Assembly (NCBI GenBank): GCA_002501205.1
Contig: DLRW01000054.1
Coordinates: 1-36,330, forward strand
DNA length: 36,330 nucleotides
Direction of reading: 5' to 3'
DNA from: Flavobacteriales bacterium UBA7878
Lineage (GTDB): Bacteria > Bacteroidota > Bacteroidia > Flavobacteriales > Schleiferiaceae
The translations under genes and the position numbers were made by a program. Each line of letters begins with the position of its first letter. Within the stretch, counting starts at the first letter, position 1. This document shows positions 27,201 to 33,319 of the stretch, one piece after another. The notes beneath the pieces were generated by a model that made no database searches, had not been told where the DNA came from, and saw only the letters and a program-made list of their open reading frames with translations.

Positions 27201-27499
27201 CGATTTACGACCTTCTGATCAAGGATAAGGAGCTTTCGGAAAAAGAAATTAAGCAAGTAAAGAAGGTCGCTGCAGAAACGCTAAAAAAACTCAAAGAAGA
27301 GAGGCTTAAAGTAGATCGCTGGCGAGAAAGTAGATCCATTAAGGCCCAAGTACGAAACCTCATTTATGAAAACCTGCTTTGGCTCCCTCAAGAGTCATAT
27401 TCTGATGAAGAGGTAGACTTTAAGGCAGTCGCTGTTTATCAGCATGTTTATTCGAATTATTATGGTGGGGGTAAAAGCGTGTATACCATGGCTTCATAA
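24284..27499 (+). CDS. hsdR: Type I restriction-modification system endonuclease/translocase subunit
   Basis: A 1071-residue protein. The N-terminal nuclease domain shows the PD-(D/E)xK pattern: Arg-Pro-Asp near residue 147 (YNRRPDVIAF) and ELK near 162 (PLVFMELKAH). The superfamily 2 motor has Walker A in HTQGSGKSYSM near residue 300, DEAH near 407 (VISDEAHRTQGG), a GFTGTP motif, and a motif VI-like MQTIARANRV. A helical C-terminal region, rich in charged residues, should contact the methylase core. The enzyme translocates DNA and cuts unmethylated molecules at a distance. All key residues look intact. It starts 29 nt after the SecB-like gene, so restriction may be co-expressed with the cassette rather than with hsdMS. 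Confidence 0.93.
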   Translation: MSHEYSEDGLVEQATQDVLEELGWEVITAWHNETFGVNGLLGREDKSEVILTPYLREALIKLNPELPDQAYNHAIELIYQGIADKTLAQVNQEKYLLFKSGVPVSFTNSKGELVKKRLKVFDFKDYSNNSFLAVRQLEIVGELYNRRPDVIAFVNGIPLVFMELKAHNKDLRNAYVDNLSDYKDTIPHIFHSNGFIILSNGTDAKVGAITSSYKYFLEWKRIEEDQEGVVSLDTLLRGTCSKHHLMDIFENFLLFDTSHGDVVKIMAKNHQYIGVNKVIENVNNIQDLQGKLGVYWHTQGSGKSYSMVFLCEKIHRKLGGSYTFVLAVDRTELESQLYDTFSGVGAVNDKSVIAGNKKGITGREHLRELLSENHRYVFTLIHKFSINPDRESEYPLITDRKNIIVISDEAHRTQGGAYARNMRFHGIPNASYLGFTGTPIIKEEAEITKNIFGEYVSVYDFKRAIEDEATLPLRYLNKGEKLNIQNPDLDERMAEILEDENLDEDQQKKLTYLFKKNYAVLTAEPRLDAIAKDLVWHFNERGYQGKAMFVALDKPTAVKMYQLVQSYWPQYLQELAERIEKSDDQQEAQELQRKYDRVKETEICVVVSSEQNEVDKFKKMGLDIETHRRKMVDRNLEKEFKDPENPFRLAIVCAMWITGFDAQCVSTVYLDKPIKGHTLMQTIARANRVYDDEKENGLIVDYGNVYQQLEKAYSVYGEGSKSPGDKGTDKPTAKPAELLEGLEVELKEAIDQTEQNLKSLNFDLLELIKAKPMAKLGKIKEAADCVCLNESTRTKFEIMARNVFRKYKALFPEIQVKPYTKKHDAIEAIYNQLNQNVKSADVTEIIMRLQREVSDSIRIIPQSVEEKQSGYIDLSRLDFQALKAAFAKAPRKNTLTYDLQQAIEIKLEQMLKENPLRLDFYERYKQIIDEYNRGKDLENTQRTFDELTAFIESLGTEEKRAVREKLGDEETLAIYDLLIKDKELSEKEIKQVKKVAAETLKKLKEERLKVDRWRESRSIKAQVRNLIYENLLWLPQESYSDEEVDFKAVAVYQHVYSNYYGGGKSVYTMAS

Positions 27500-27530
27500 T
27501 TTGAGCTAGGGCCAAAAAAAATGACTGCAC

Positions 27531-28448
27531 ATGATGAGAAGTACGGATGACTTAAAAAACTTCCTTGGTGAGCATTACAATAAAGAATCTGAAAACCCAT
27601 ATTGGACCCAAGTTGAAACTTTACAAAAGCTCAAAGTATTTGGTGCCGGCCTATTTGTTAAAAGCTTTACCACCGAAAAAATAATTGATCCAACTTTAGG
27701 TGCACACATGCTTCTAAGGCAGTTTCTATCCGAGCTAGATGCAATTATAATCCTCCTAGAACAAGGTGCAACTGAACAGTGTAATATTCATTTACGTACA
27801 ATGCTTGAACTTGCTCTTCAAGTTGAATATATGACTGAAAATTCTAATAATGAGAGGGGCTTACATTACAATCTAATGTTCAAGTTGAGACAATTTGGTT
27901 TTTACGGGAGTCTTGTCGCAGGGTCTGAAAAAAGGAGAAAGCTGGCTAACGATATTTCCAAGGACAGATTCAATTATCTGTTTAGTCTACCCGAATGGGA
28001 TCAGGACCTCAGAGGAAAGATGGATGATTTGGAATCATTTTTATTTACTGAACCATTAAAGGAGCATTACGAATACTATAGAAAATTAGAGCAACGCCAA
28101 AGACCCAGGTATTGGTACTCCTTTTATGGTGGTCCTAAAAATCTAGAACAACTCGCACATAATTTGGGGTATCCCGCCATATACAACATTATTTACCGAG
28201 ACTTATCAGGCTTAGCTCATGGCGAAATGGCGATTCCGGGGAAAATCAAGTTTCAAGGCGAATCTAAAAAAGCTGAGGTTAACTGTTTGAGGGAATATGA
28301 TAATAATGATTGTGTAAATATTTGTAATTACTCTATCATTTTTTGTCAAATCTGCTTTCACGCTTTTATTCCGAACATAATACCCGAGGAAAACGAGAAA
28401 TTAAAATCTTGGGAGTTTAATAAGAATAAATTTCCAGCATCCATTTAA
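27531..28448 (+). CDS. Hypothetical protein, DUF5677-like
   Basis: A 305-residue, mostly helical protein with no signal peptide or membrane span. It contains LLRQFLSELDAIIILLEQGA and the segment HLRTMLELALQVEYMTE, with an Arg-Glu helix pair recalling DUF5677/DUF5677-like proteins often found in defense islands, and later the segment DLSGLAHGEMAI. The function is unknown. It follows hsdR by 31 nt on the same strand and is likely part of the same transcript. The ATG at 27531 is directly followed by a second ATG (27534), and either may be used. It converges on a second HEPN-like gene 13 nt away. Family assignment is tentative. Confidence 0.55.
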   Translation: MMRSTDDLKNFLGEHYNKESENPYWTQVETLQKLKVFGAGLFVKSFTTEKIIDPTLGAHMLLRQFLSELDAIIILLEQGATEQCNIHLRTMLELALQVEYMTENSNNERGLHYNLMFKLRQFGFYGSLVAGSEKRRKLANDISKDRFNYLFSLPEWDQDLRGKMDDLESFLFTEPLKEHYEYYRKLEQRQRPRYWYSFYGGPKNLEQLAHNLGYPAIYNIIYRDLSGLAHGEMAIPGKIKFQGESKKAEVNCLREYDNNDCVNICNYSIIFCQICFHAFIPNIIPEENEKLKSWEFNKNKFPASI

Positions 28449-28461
28449 AGTGATTTAATCT

Positions 28462-29052
28462 TTAGAGATTTTCCACCCCTTTAACTCCCTCGTCTGCAAG
28501 AACGGCAATCGTGAATGCGAAAAATGACCTCAATTCAAAAAATAAGTGAAGAATATCGTCAACGGCAATTGTCTTATTCCAGTCGAAATTGATAGCGTTA
28601 TTCTTATCTACGGGATATCTAAACGCATCAGATCCACGATCTAGGTTATGTATGGTATCTCCTAGTTCAGCAAGCTTACTCCGATATTTGGTAATTTCCG
28701 AAAGAGTAGTTTCTGAAATGCTGTTATTATCTAGGATTTTACTTAGTTCAAGGTTAAAAGCCGTAATTAAAGCCTCCAGGTTATGGGTAGGTCGCAATTT
28801 GCCTTCTTTGCCATTTATTTTTTCCAGTTGAGCAACATTGTTTTTGAGGCCCAACTCAAGCACGTGTCTAATCAAAAATATCATAGGCAAAGAAACTTGA
28901 TCAATTTTGACCGCACCGGTCTGTACTGCCTCCACCAAATTATCAACTGCAGCATTATACTGCGCAAAGTAACTTCCCCATGTTTGATCAAAACCTACAT
29001 GGCTTTGAAACAACCATTTAGAGTCTTCGGGTATCTTCATTCTAAAGTTCAT
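28462..29052 (-). CDS. Hypothetical helical protein, HEPN-like
   Basis: About 196 residues from the ATG at 29052; the frame extends to an ATG at 29109, only 24 nt from the tRNA, and that extra N-terminus is strongly hydrophobic and probably not translated. The body is helical: FDQTWGSYFAQYNAAVDNLV, PMIFLIRHVLELGLKNNV, LRPTHNLEALITAF, then a terminal helix LHLFFELRSFFAFTIAV. The RHxLELxLK helix followed by a THNL segment recalls HEPN-type proteins of defense loci, but the catalytic RxxxxH motif is not clear, so nuclease activity is uncertain. It converges on the DUF5677-like gene. An alternative start is 29040. Confidence 0.55.
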   Translation of the reverse strand: MNFRMKIPEDSKWLFQSHVGFDQTWGSYFAQYNAAVDNLVEAVQTGAVKIDQVSLPMIFLIRHVLELGLKNNVAQLEKINGKEGKLRPTHNLEALITAFNLELSKILDNNSISETTLSEITKYRSKLAELGDTIHNLDRGSDAFRYPVDKNNAINFDWNKTIAVDDILHLFFELRSFFAFTIAVLADEGVKGVENL

Positions 29053-29133
29053 TTGTTCTAGTTTTAAGAGAAAAAAGTATGCAAATAAAAAGCCAGCAAG
29101 CACGTACAAAAACGTAACTTACCGGCTTTCAAG

Positions 29134-29207
29134 TGGGCCCAGCAGGGCTTGAACCTGCGACCAAGTGATTATGAGTCACCTACTCTAACCAGCTGAGCTA
29201 TGGGCCC
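29134..29207 (-). tRNA. tRNA with anticodon CAU, likely tRNA-Ile2 (lysidine type)
   Basis: A 74-nt gene on the minus strand. The acceptor stem GGGCCCA pairs with TGGGCCC, the discriminator is A, and CCA is not encoded. The D-arm has AGCTCAGCTGGTTAGAGTA, the anticodon loop reads CTCATAA with a 5-bp stem, and the T-arm has GGTTCAAG. The variable and T-arm sequence (TTGGTCGCAGGTTCAAG) is much closer to E. coli tRNA-Ile2 than to elongator tRNA-Met. I therefore think the C is modified to lysidine and the tRNA reads AUA, though Met cannot be excluded from sequence. Confidence 0.9.
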
Positions 29208-29642
29208 GAAAAGGAGGGCAAATTTAGTATTTATCATTGAATTGAAGCCCATAGAATACCCTCAGATAAAGATGCTGTAAAACAAGCACTGCTCCTCTGT
29301 GAACTCCTTACCTCCGCGCCTCTGTGTTGAAGCAATCTAAAAGCGTAGCGATCTATCGTCTAAAATCTAATAACGCAGTGGTCTAAACTCTAAAAGCGCA
29401 GCGATCTAATCTTTTCGTTAAACGGTCAATAATCTTCGATTACCGGCAAACGAAAACAACTACGTATTGAATTTCAGCTACTTACAAAAGTAGATTACCG
29501 GTCATCGAAACCGATAATCGTCCTTTTATCGGTAAATACCAGGTTCTTGACCCTGCTTAGGCCACTATTTACTTGGCCATATTTCCCAAAAGCGGGAAAT
29601 TTTTAAGCCTTATTTCCTTCTTTTGTGCTCAAATACCACGCA
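29208..29642. repeat. Repeat-rich intergenic region with cluster A of a ~20-nt repeat
   Basis: No gene is visible. At 29335-29409 lie three copies of a degenerate unit TCTAA-n-AGCG(T/C)AGCG(A/G)TCTA. Other signals are an inverted repeat CTACTT/AAGTAG (29478-29493), ACCGATAA/TTATCGGT (29510-29533), a direct repeat GATTACCGG at 29438 and 29493, and a low-complexity stretch CTCTGTGAACTCCTTACC with GCGCCTCTGTGTT near 29295, which resembles dispersed intergenic repeats of other bacteria. The repeat unit recurs downstream of the HAD gene. Confidence 0.7.
29581..29604 (+). terminator. Terminator-like hairpin upstream of the HAD phosphatase gene
   Basis: ATTTCCC (29581-29587) pairs with GGGAAAT (29594-29600) around a 6-nt loop, followed by a T-run to 29604 on the plus strand. 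It has the form of a rho-independent terminator although no plus-strand gene precedes it within 1 kb. It may end transcription running through the repeat region or act as an attenuator for the gene starting at 29643. Confidence 0.4.
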
Positions 29643-30251
29643 ATGCCTAAACACCTGCTTTTCGATTTCGGAGCGGTTCTTATTCCCATCGACACCAAGC
29701 TTACTTACAAGGCCTTCGAAGCCTTAGGCGCCGAAGAAAAGCTAGCAGAGCAAGATGAGCTCTTCCATCAATTTGAACGCGGGGAACTTAGCACCGACGA
29801 TTTCCTAAGCCAATTGCAAGGATTTTTCTTTCGTAAATCCATTTTCAAGAAGGATTTAGCCGAAGCCTGGAACGCCCTCTGTTACGAGGCTATTCCGGAT
29901 GAGAACATTCGATTGCTTAAAAACTTAAAAAACAAGGGGCATAAACTCTATCTCCTGAGTAATACCAATCCCTTGCATATCGAAAAGATCAAGGCCCTTT
30001 GCGGACCCTTTAAATACAAGCAGTTTATCAGTCAATTTGATGCGGTATACTACAGCCACGAAACGGGGCATCGCAAACCTGAAGCTGATTTCTACAAGAA
30101 AGTATTGAAGGAGCAAAAACTAAAAGCCGCCGACTGTTTCTTTATCGACGATCGGGAAGATAATATTGAAGCCGCCACCAAGCTCAAGCTGGAATGCTGG
30201 CATTTCGACCCGAAAAAAGATAAAATTGAAACGATCAAGAAACGCCTCTAA
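29643..30251 (+). CDS. HAD-superfamily phosphatase, YihX/HAD-IA type
   Basis: About 202 residues from ATG 29643; an in-frame GTG at 29625 adds six residues but MPKHLLFDFG is the natural start. Motif I is FDFGAVLIP with nucleophile Asp8 and Gly at the second position, as in YihX-like and epoxide-hydrolase N-terminal phosphatases. Motif II is LLSNTNPLH, motif III the lysine in ETGHRKPEADFY, and motif IV FFIDDREDN. A small helical cap lies between motifs I and II. It probably dephosphorylates a small sugar phosphate or nucleotide in the cytoplasm. Its last 95 nt are duplicated just downstream, and it is flanked on both sides by the same short repeats. Confidence 0.85.
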   Translation: MPKHLLFDFGAVLIPIDTKLTYKAFEALGAEEKLAEQDELFHQFERGELSTDDFLSQLQGFFFRKSIFKKDLAEAWNALCYEAIPDENIRLLKNLKNKGHKLYLLSNTNPLHIEKIKALCGPFKYKQFISQFDAVYYSHETGHRKPEADFYKKVLKEQKLKAADCFFIDDREDNIEAATKLKLECWHFDPKKDKIETIKKRL

Positions 30252-30310
30252 TCTAACAGCGTAGCGGTCTATCGTCTAACATCTAATAGCGCAGCGATCT
30301 AAACTCTAAA
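30251..30310. repeat. Cluster B of the ~20-nt repeat
   Basis: Two units of TCTAA-n-AGCG(T/C)AGCG(A/G)TCTA separated by TCGTCTAAC, beginning at the stop codon of the HAD gene and ending in ACTCTAAA, which also ends a unit in cluster A. The shared spacers (TCGTCTAA, ACTCTAAA) show that the clusters derive from one another. Confidence 0.75.
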
Positions 30311-30404
30311 TTTCTTTATCGACTATCGGGAAGATAATATTGAAGTCACCACCAAACCCAAGCTGGAATACTGGTACTTCAACCGAAAAAGATAAAATTG
30401 AAAC
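30311..30404 (+). pseudogene. Decaying tandem copy of the 3' end of the HAD phosphatase gene
   Basis: This 94-nt stretch aligns along its whole length with 30137-30232, the region encoding motif IV and the C-terminus of the HAD gene, with about ten substitutions and two single-base deletions. The frame holds at first (FFIDYREDNIEVTTKPKLEY), with the motif IV pair DD changed to DY, then breaks. Together with the repeat clusters that follow each copy it forms a ~170-nt tandem duplication. It cannot encode a working product. Confidence 0.85.
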
Positions 30405-30422
30405 TTTTAGGTAACCCAGGTA

Positions 30423-30475
30423 ATCTAACAGCGTAGCGATCTAAAATCTAACAGCGCAGCGATCTATCGTCTAAA
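30423..30475. repeat. Cluster C of the ~20-nt repeat
   Basis: Two further units of TCTAA-n-AGCG(T/C)AGCGATCTA, followed by TCGTCTAAA, running directly into the perfect hairpin at the end of the anti-sigma gene. This is the downstream partner of cluster B in the tandem duplication. Confidence 0.75.
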
Positions 30476-30503
30476 GTATAAATCACTCCGTGATTTATAC
30501 TTT
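30473..30503 (-). terminator. Perfect 14-bp hairpin overlapping the anti-sigma gene stop codon
   Basis: AAAGTATAAATCAC (30473-30486) is followed after TCC by its exact reverse complement (30490-30503). The stem includes the TAA stop of the anti-sigma gene. It lies between convergent genes and may stop transcription from both sides or stabilise mRNA 3' ends; it ends in only three T residues, so classic intrinsic termination is uncertain. Confidence 0.55.
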
Positions 30504-31355
30504 CCCCATCACCACCATCTGATCCAGCGTAGGGCTTTCGCTTCCGCCCAATGGTTCCAGGGTAATGGCAAATGCATCAGCCTCCGCCAAACCGCTCATG
30601 TTCTGCAATTGCAACTCATTGGAATTTAAGGCCAATAGCCCGATGCTTACCGGCTTACCTTTTACGATAGCCCATAACTGATATTGGCTATTTTCTGCTT
30701 CGGCGGGTAATTGATCGCGATAGAAAAGAGTCTCTTCCTTCTCAGGATTCCAGTACACCGTTGCGGTGGCCGGTTTATCCTCTTGAACGGTATTGAGGGT
30801 AATCTTCTGAGTTCCGGGTTCGGAAACTGCGGCCCATAAACTTTGATATTGTTCTTTATCTCCTTGCAGCTCTTGCAACTGATTGCCCAGCGTTTCCAGC
30901 TCTTGATCTTGCGCTACAATCTCTTGCTCCATAGCCTGCATAAACTGCAAACTATCTTGCCATTGATAGGCTAGGAAGAAAGATAAAATAAGAGCTGCCG
31001 CGGCGGCAATCCATCCAATGGGTTGCGAAGATTTAGATGGGGAAGCCGCAGGATTAATGCTGGATTTCACCGAAGGCTCATGGCTGGAGGCCACTACTTT
31101 TAATGCCGGCATAGCCACAGGTCCTTTTTCCTGTTCGCCCAAATTGGCCATAATTTTCTCCTTCATGCCAGCAGGGGGCTCTTCGGCACTAGCCGCTGCC
31201 CAGGTCGACATAATATCTTCAGCCTGACGAAGTGCTTCGTTGATTTCCGGATAAATCTTGCTCATGCACTGCACCTCTTGACGCTCTTGCTCTGAGACAA
31301 AACCCATCAGGTAGTCTTCTATAATTCCGCTTTCTATGTACTTCTTAGGATCCAA
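30495..31355 (-). CDS. Anti-sigma factor, RskA-like, membrane-anchored
   Basis: A 286-residue protein. The cytoplasmic N-terminus (MDPKKYIESGIIEDYLMGFV, to about 72) is a helical anti-sigma domain without the zinc-binding His-Cys motif. One membrane span lies at about 113-132 (GWIAAAAALILSFFLAYQW), then a coiled-coil stretch to about 170, and a periplasmic RskA-C-like beta domain (ATVYWNPEKEETLFYRDQLP, YQLWAIVKGKPVSIG, then AITLEPLGGSESPT). It should hold the ECF sigma factor inactive until an envelope signal releases it. It overlaps the end of the sigma gene by 11 nt, so the two are co-translated. Confidence 0.88.
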   Translation of the reverse strand: MDPKKYIESGIIEDYLMGFVSEQERQEVQCMSKIYPEINEALRQAEDIMSTWAAASAEEPPAGMKEKIMANLGEQEKGPVAMPALKVVASSHEPSVKSSINPAASPSKSSQPIGWIAAAAALILSFFLAYQWQDSLQFMQAMEQEIVAQDQELETLGNQLQELQGDKEQYQSLWAAVSEPGTQKITLNTVQEDKPATATVYWNPEKEETLFYRDQLPAEAENSQYQLWAIVKGKPVSIGLLALNSNELQLQNMSGLAEADAFAITLEPLGGSESPTLDQMVVMGKV

Positions 31356-31896
31356 TGTCTCTGGCTAAAAACCGCTTTAATTCACTAATCGCCTTACGAG
31401 CACGGGTTTTCACCGTACCCAAAGGCACATTTAACTTTTTCGCAATCTCTCCCTGTGTGAAACCCTGGAAGTACGCTAATTCGAGTACTTTTCGGTCCTC
31501 CGGACGCAATTTCTCCAATTCCTTCTCCAGTCCGATATGATCTACTGGTAAGTTCGATTGGTGAACCGCATCAACCTTATATACGTGCGTCTCTACATCT
31601 TGGATTTGTGGACGGCGATCATTTTTACGAATTTGATCAATACAAGCATTGCGCGTAATATTCATCATCCAGGTATATAACCTTGCTTTATCCGCATCAT
31701 AAGACTGCGCATAACGCCAAATCTTAATCATCGCTTCCTGAAATACCTCTTCCGCATCTTCGCGCGAAGGCATCATGCGCACGCACAATCCAAAGAGCAC
31801 TGCTCCGTAATTGTCATAAATTAATGACATCGCCTCCTGCTTGCCATCTTGCAGCAGATCAACGATTTTCACTTCAATGGGAGGGCGCTTACTCAA
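31345..31896 (-). CDS. ECF-type RNA polymerase sigma factor
   Basis: A 183-residue group 4 sigma factor. Region 2 lies at about 22-90 (LIYDNYGAVLFGLCVRMM, EEVFQEAMIKIWRYAQSYD, LYTWMMNITRNACIDQIR). Region 4 lies at about 128-176 (DRKVLELAYFQGFTQGEIAK, then LGTVKTRARKAISELKRFL). There is no region 3. It would recruit RNA polymerase to a small set of envelope-related promoters, and is controlled by the RskA-like anti-sigma factor encoded directly downstream. The divergent lipoprotein gene 72 nt away is a likely target (inference). Confidence 0.93.
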   Translation of the reverse strand: MSKRPPIEVKIVDLLQDGKQEAMSLIYDNYGAVLFGLCVRMMPSREDAEEVFQEAMIKIWRYAQSYDADKARLYTWMMNITRNACIDQIRKNDRRPQIQDVETHVYKVDAVHQSNLPVDHIGLEKELEKLRPEDRKVLELAYFQGFTQGEIAKKLNVPLGTVKTRARKAISELKRFLARDIGS

Positions 31897-31968
31897 AAAA
31901 TGAGGTTTTCAAAAATCCAGTTATCAGGAATCCTCGTAGATAATATTGAATCCAAAAAAGAAACAATC

Positions 31969-32805
31969 ATGATCTACTCAAACAGTTCAAAGCTATTAAA
32001 TTTTGCCTTAGGCGCAGCACTGATTTTCGGAGCTACCGCTTGTAGTGAAGATGACGATAGCACGGACATGACCAATGAGCCCACAGTGGCTACCCTCGAT
32101 GTAAGTACCCAGGTGATTTCCCAAAATAGGGTAGAAGTTACTATGACTGAGGTTCCCAGCGATGGCTGGATTGTTATCCATGCCGATAATGGCAGTAATG
32201 GCCCCGTAGTACCTGCTATCATTTCCGAACCTAAATGGATCGAAGCTGGCTCTAATATGAGCGTGATGGTACAAATTGATGCCAATGCCACCATTACTGA
32301 CGGTGATCAGGTATGGGTAATGTTGCACGAAGACACCGGCACCAAAATGCAATACGAATTTGATGGTAATAATGATTTAGACCCTCCCTTCGTAGTAGAT
32401 GGTGCACCCGTTATGAGTGCCGTAAATATCATGTCGGCTAAAATCACCTCTCCAGATATGGACATTACCAATAATACGGTAGTTCTTCCTGAGGTGGTAG
32501 CCGCTGCCGATGGCTGGTTGGTTATCCACAACGACAACGGCATGGGCGGCATTGTTTTGCCAGAGATCATTGGTAAAGTTCAGGTAAGCAAAGGAGTAAA
32601 CACCAATGTTACCGTTCAGTTAGACGCCAGTGTAAACCTGAGCAGCGGTCAAAAGCTGTTCCCCATGTTACACTTGGATAATGGTCAAATTGGTGTATAT
32701 GAATTCGATGGTAACAGTGCCTTCGACGGACCCGAGATCTTCGGTAACCTGGCCTTCCCAGGAAACGTGATCTTCACCAGTTTCACTGTGCTTAATGTGA
32801 ACTAA
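31969..32805 (+). CDS. Lipoprotein with two DUF7282-like domains
   Basis: A 278-residue protein from ATG 31969; a longer frame from 31849 overlaps the sigma gene and is rejected because the lipoprotein signal (LLNFALGAALIFGATACSED, Cys25 lipidated) starts at the chosen Met. Two repeats of about 110 residues follow. Each has VPSDGWIVIHADNG or AADGWLVIHNDNG, a proline-rich VVPAII or VLPEII, and a QVWVMLHEDTG or KLFPMLHLDNG segment before YEFDGN. These match the DUF7282 pattern as I recall it, known from archaeal and bacterial surface proteins of unknown role. A strong terminator follows. It is divergent from the ECF sigma/anti-sigma pair, suggesting one regulon. Confidence 0.8.
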   Translation: MIYSNSSKLLNFALGAALIFGATACSEDDDSTDMTNEPTVATLDVSTQVISQNRVEVTMTEVPSDGWIVIHADNGSNGPVVPAIISEPKWIEAGSNMSVMVQIDANATITDGDQVWVMLHEDTGTKMQYEFDGNNDLDPPFVVDGAPVMSAVNIMSAKITSPDMDITNNTVVLPEVVAAADGWLVIHNDNGMGGIVLPEIIGKVQVSKGVNTNVTVQLDASVNLSSGQKLFPMLHLDNGQIGVYEFDGNSAFDGPEIFGNLAFPGNVIFTSFTVLNVN

Positions 32806-32824
32806 GAAAGCAATCCCTCCCCCT

Positions 32825-32869
32825 AGAAGCCTCGGTAGTAGTCATGCATTGCCGGGGCTTCTTTTTTTT
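32825..32869 (+). terminator. Strong rho-independent terminator
   Basis: AGAAGCCTCGG (32825-32835) and CCGGGGCTTCT (32852-32862) form an 11-bp stem with one G-T pair, followed by a run of T to 32869. It lies 20 nt after the DUF7282 lipoprotein stop and 22 nt before the convergent epimerase gene. Confidence 0.85.
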
Positions 32870-32890
32870 GCCTTTCGGCGGATGGGTCAT

Positions 32891-33298
32891 TTACTGGTCT
32901 TTGCGCTCCTGGCAGAGTTCTACAAGCACACCATGACTGCTTTTCGGATGTAAAAAGGCCACCAATTTATTATCTGCTCCAAATTTGGGCTGTTCATTTA
33001 ATAAAATGAAGCCTTCGCCTTTCAATCGCTCGATTTCGGCTTCGATATCCTCCACATCAAAAGCGATATGATGAATACCCTCACCGCGCTTGGCAATGAA
33101 CTTCGAAATAGGACTATCAGGATTAGTCCCCTCCAATAATTCAATCTTATTAGGTCCTACCTGAAAAAAAGAGGTGATTACCCCTTCACTTTCTACGCCT
33201 TCTTGCTTATAAGCCTCAGCCCCAAATAAAGAAGCGTAGGTTTTATTGGCTTCCTCCAGGTTTTTTACGGCAATACCGATATGCTCAATCTTACGCAT
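32891..33298 (-). CDS. mce: Methylmalonyl-CoA epimerase
   Basis: A 135-residue glyoxalase/VOC-fold protein. It opens with KIEHIGIAVKNLEEA (metal ligand His6), has FQVGPNKIELLEGT, then EGIHHIAFDVEDI, and ends HGVLVELCQ with the C-terminal Glu ligand. It interconverts (S)- and (R)-methylmalonyl-CoA, linking propionyl-CoA carboxylase with methylmalonyl-CoA mutase. The length is normal for the family. It lies 21 nt downstream of the ABC transporter gene on the same strand and may share its transcript, though the two functions are not obviously related. Confidence 0.92.
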   Translation of the reverse strand: MRKIEHIGIAVKNLEEANKTYASLFGAEAYKQEGVESEGVITSFFQVGPNKIELLEGTNPDSPISKFIAKRGEGIHHIAFDVEDIEAEIERLKGEGFILLNEQPKFGADNKLVAFLHPKSSHGVLVELCQERKDQ

Positions 33299-33319
33299 GG
33301 CTATGTATTTTAGGTTGTT

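Noticed and set aside
29053..29109. N-terminal membrane anchor on the HEPN-like protein
   Set aside because: The hydrophobic stretch comes from translating AT-rich DNA between the tRNA and the likely start at 29052; the body of the protein looks soluble.
19651..29133. Integrative element with att sites at the tRNA
   Set aside because: No integrase, recombinase or transposase gene is present and I found no copy of the tRNA 3' end near 19650-19883; only the position next to a tRNA supports it.
29335..30475. CRISPR array
   Set aside because: The repeats are short, degenerate, unevenly spaced and grouped in twos and threes around a gene; there are no unique spacers of constant length and no cas genes.
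31849..31968. Upstream extension of the DUF7282 lipoprotein
   Set aside because: It overlaps the sigma factor start on the other strand and would put 40 residues before an evident lipoprotein signal.
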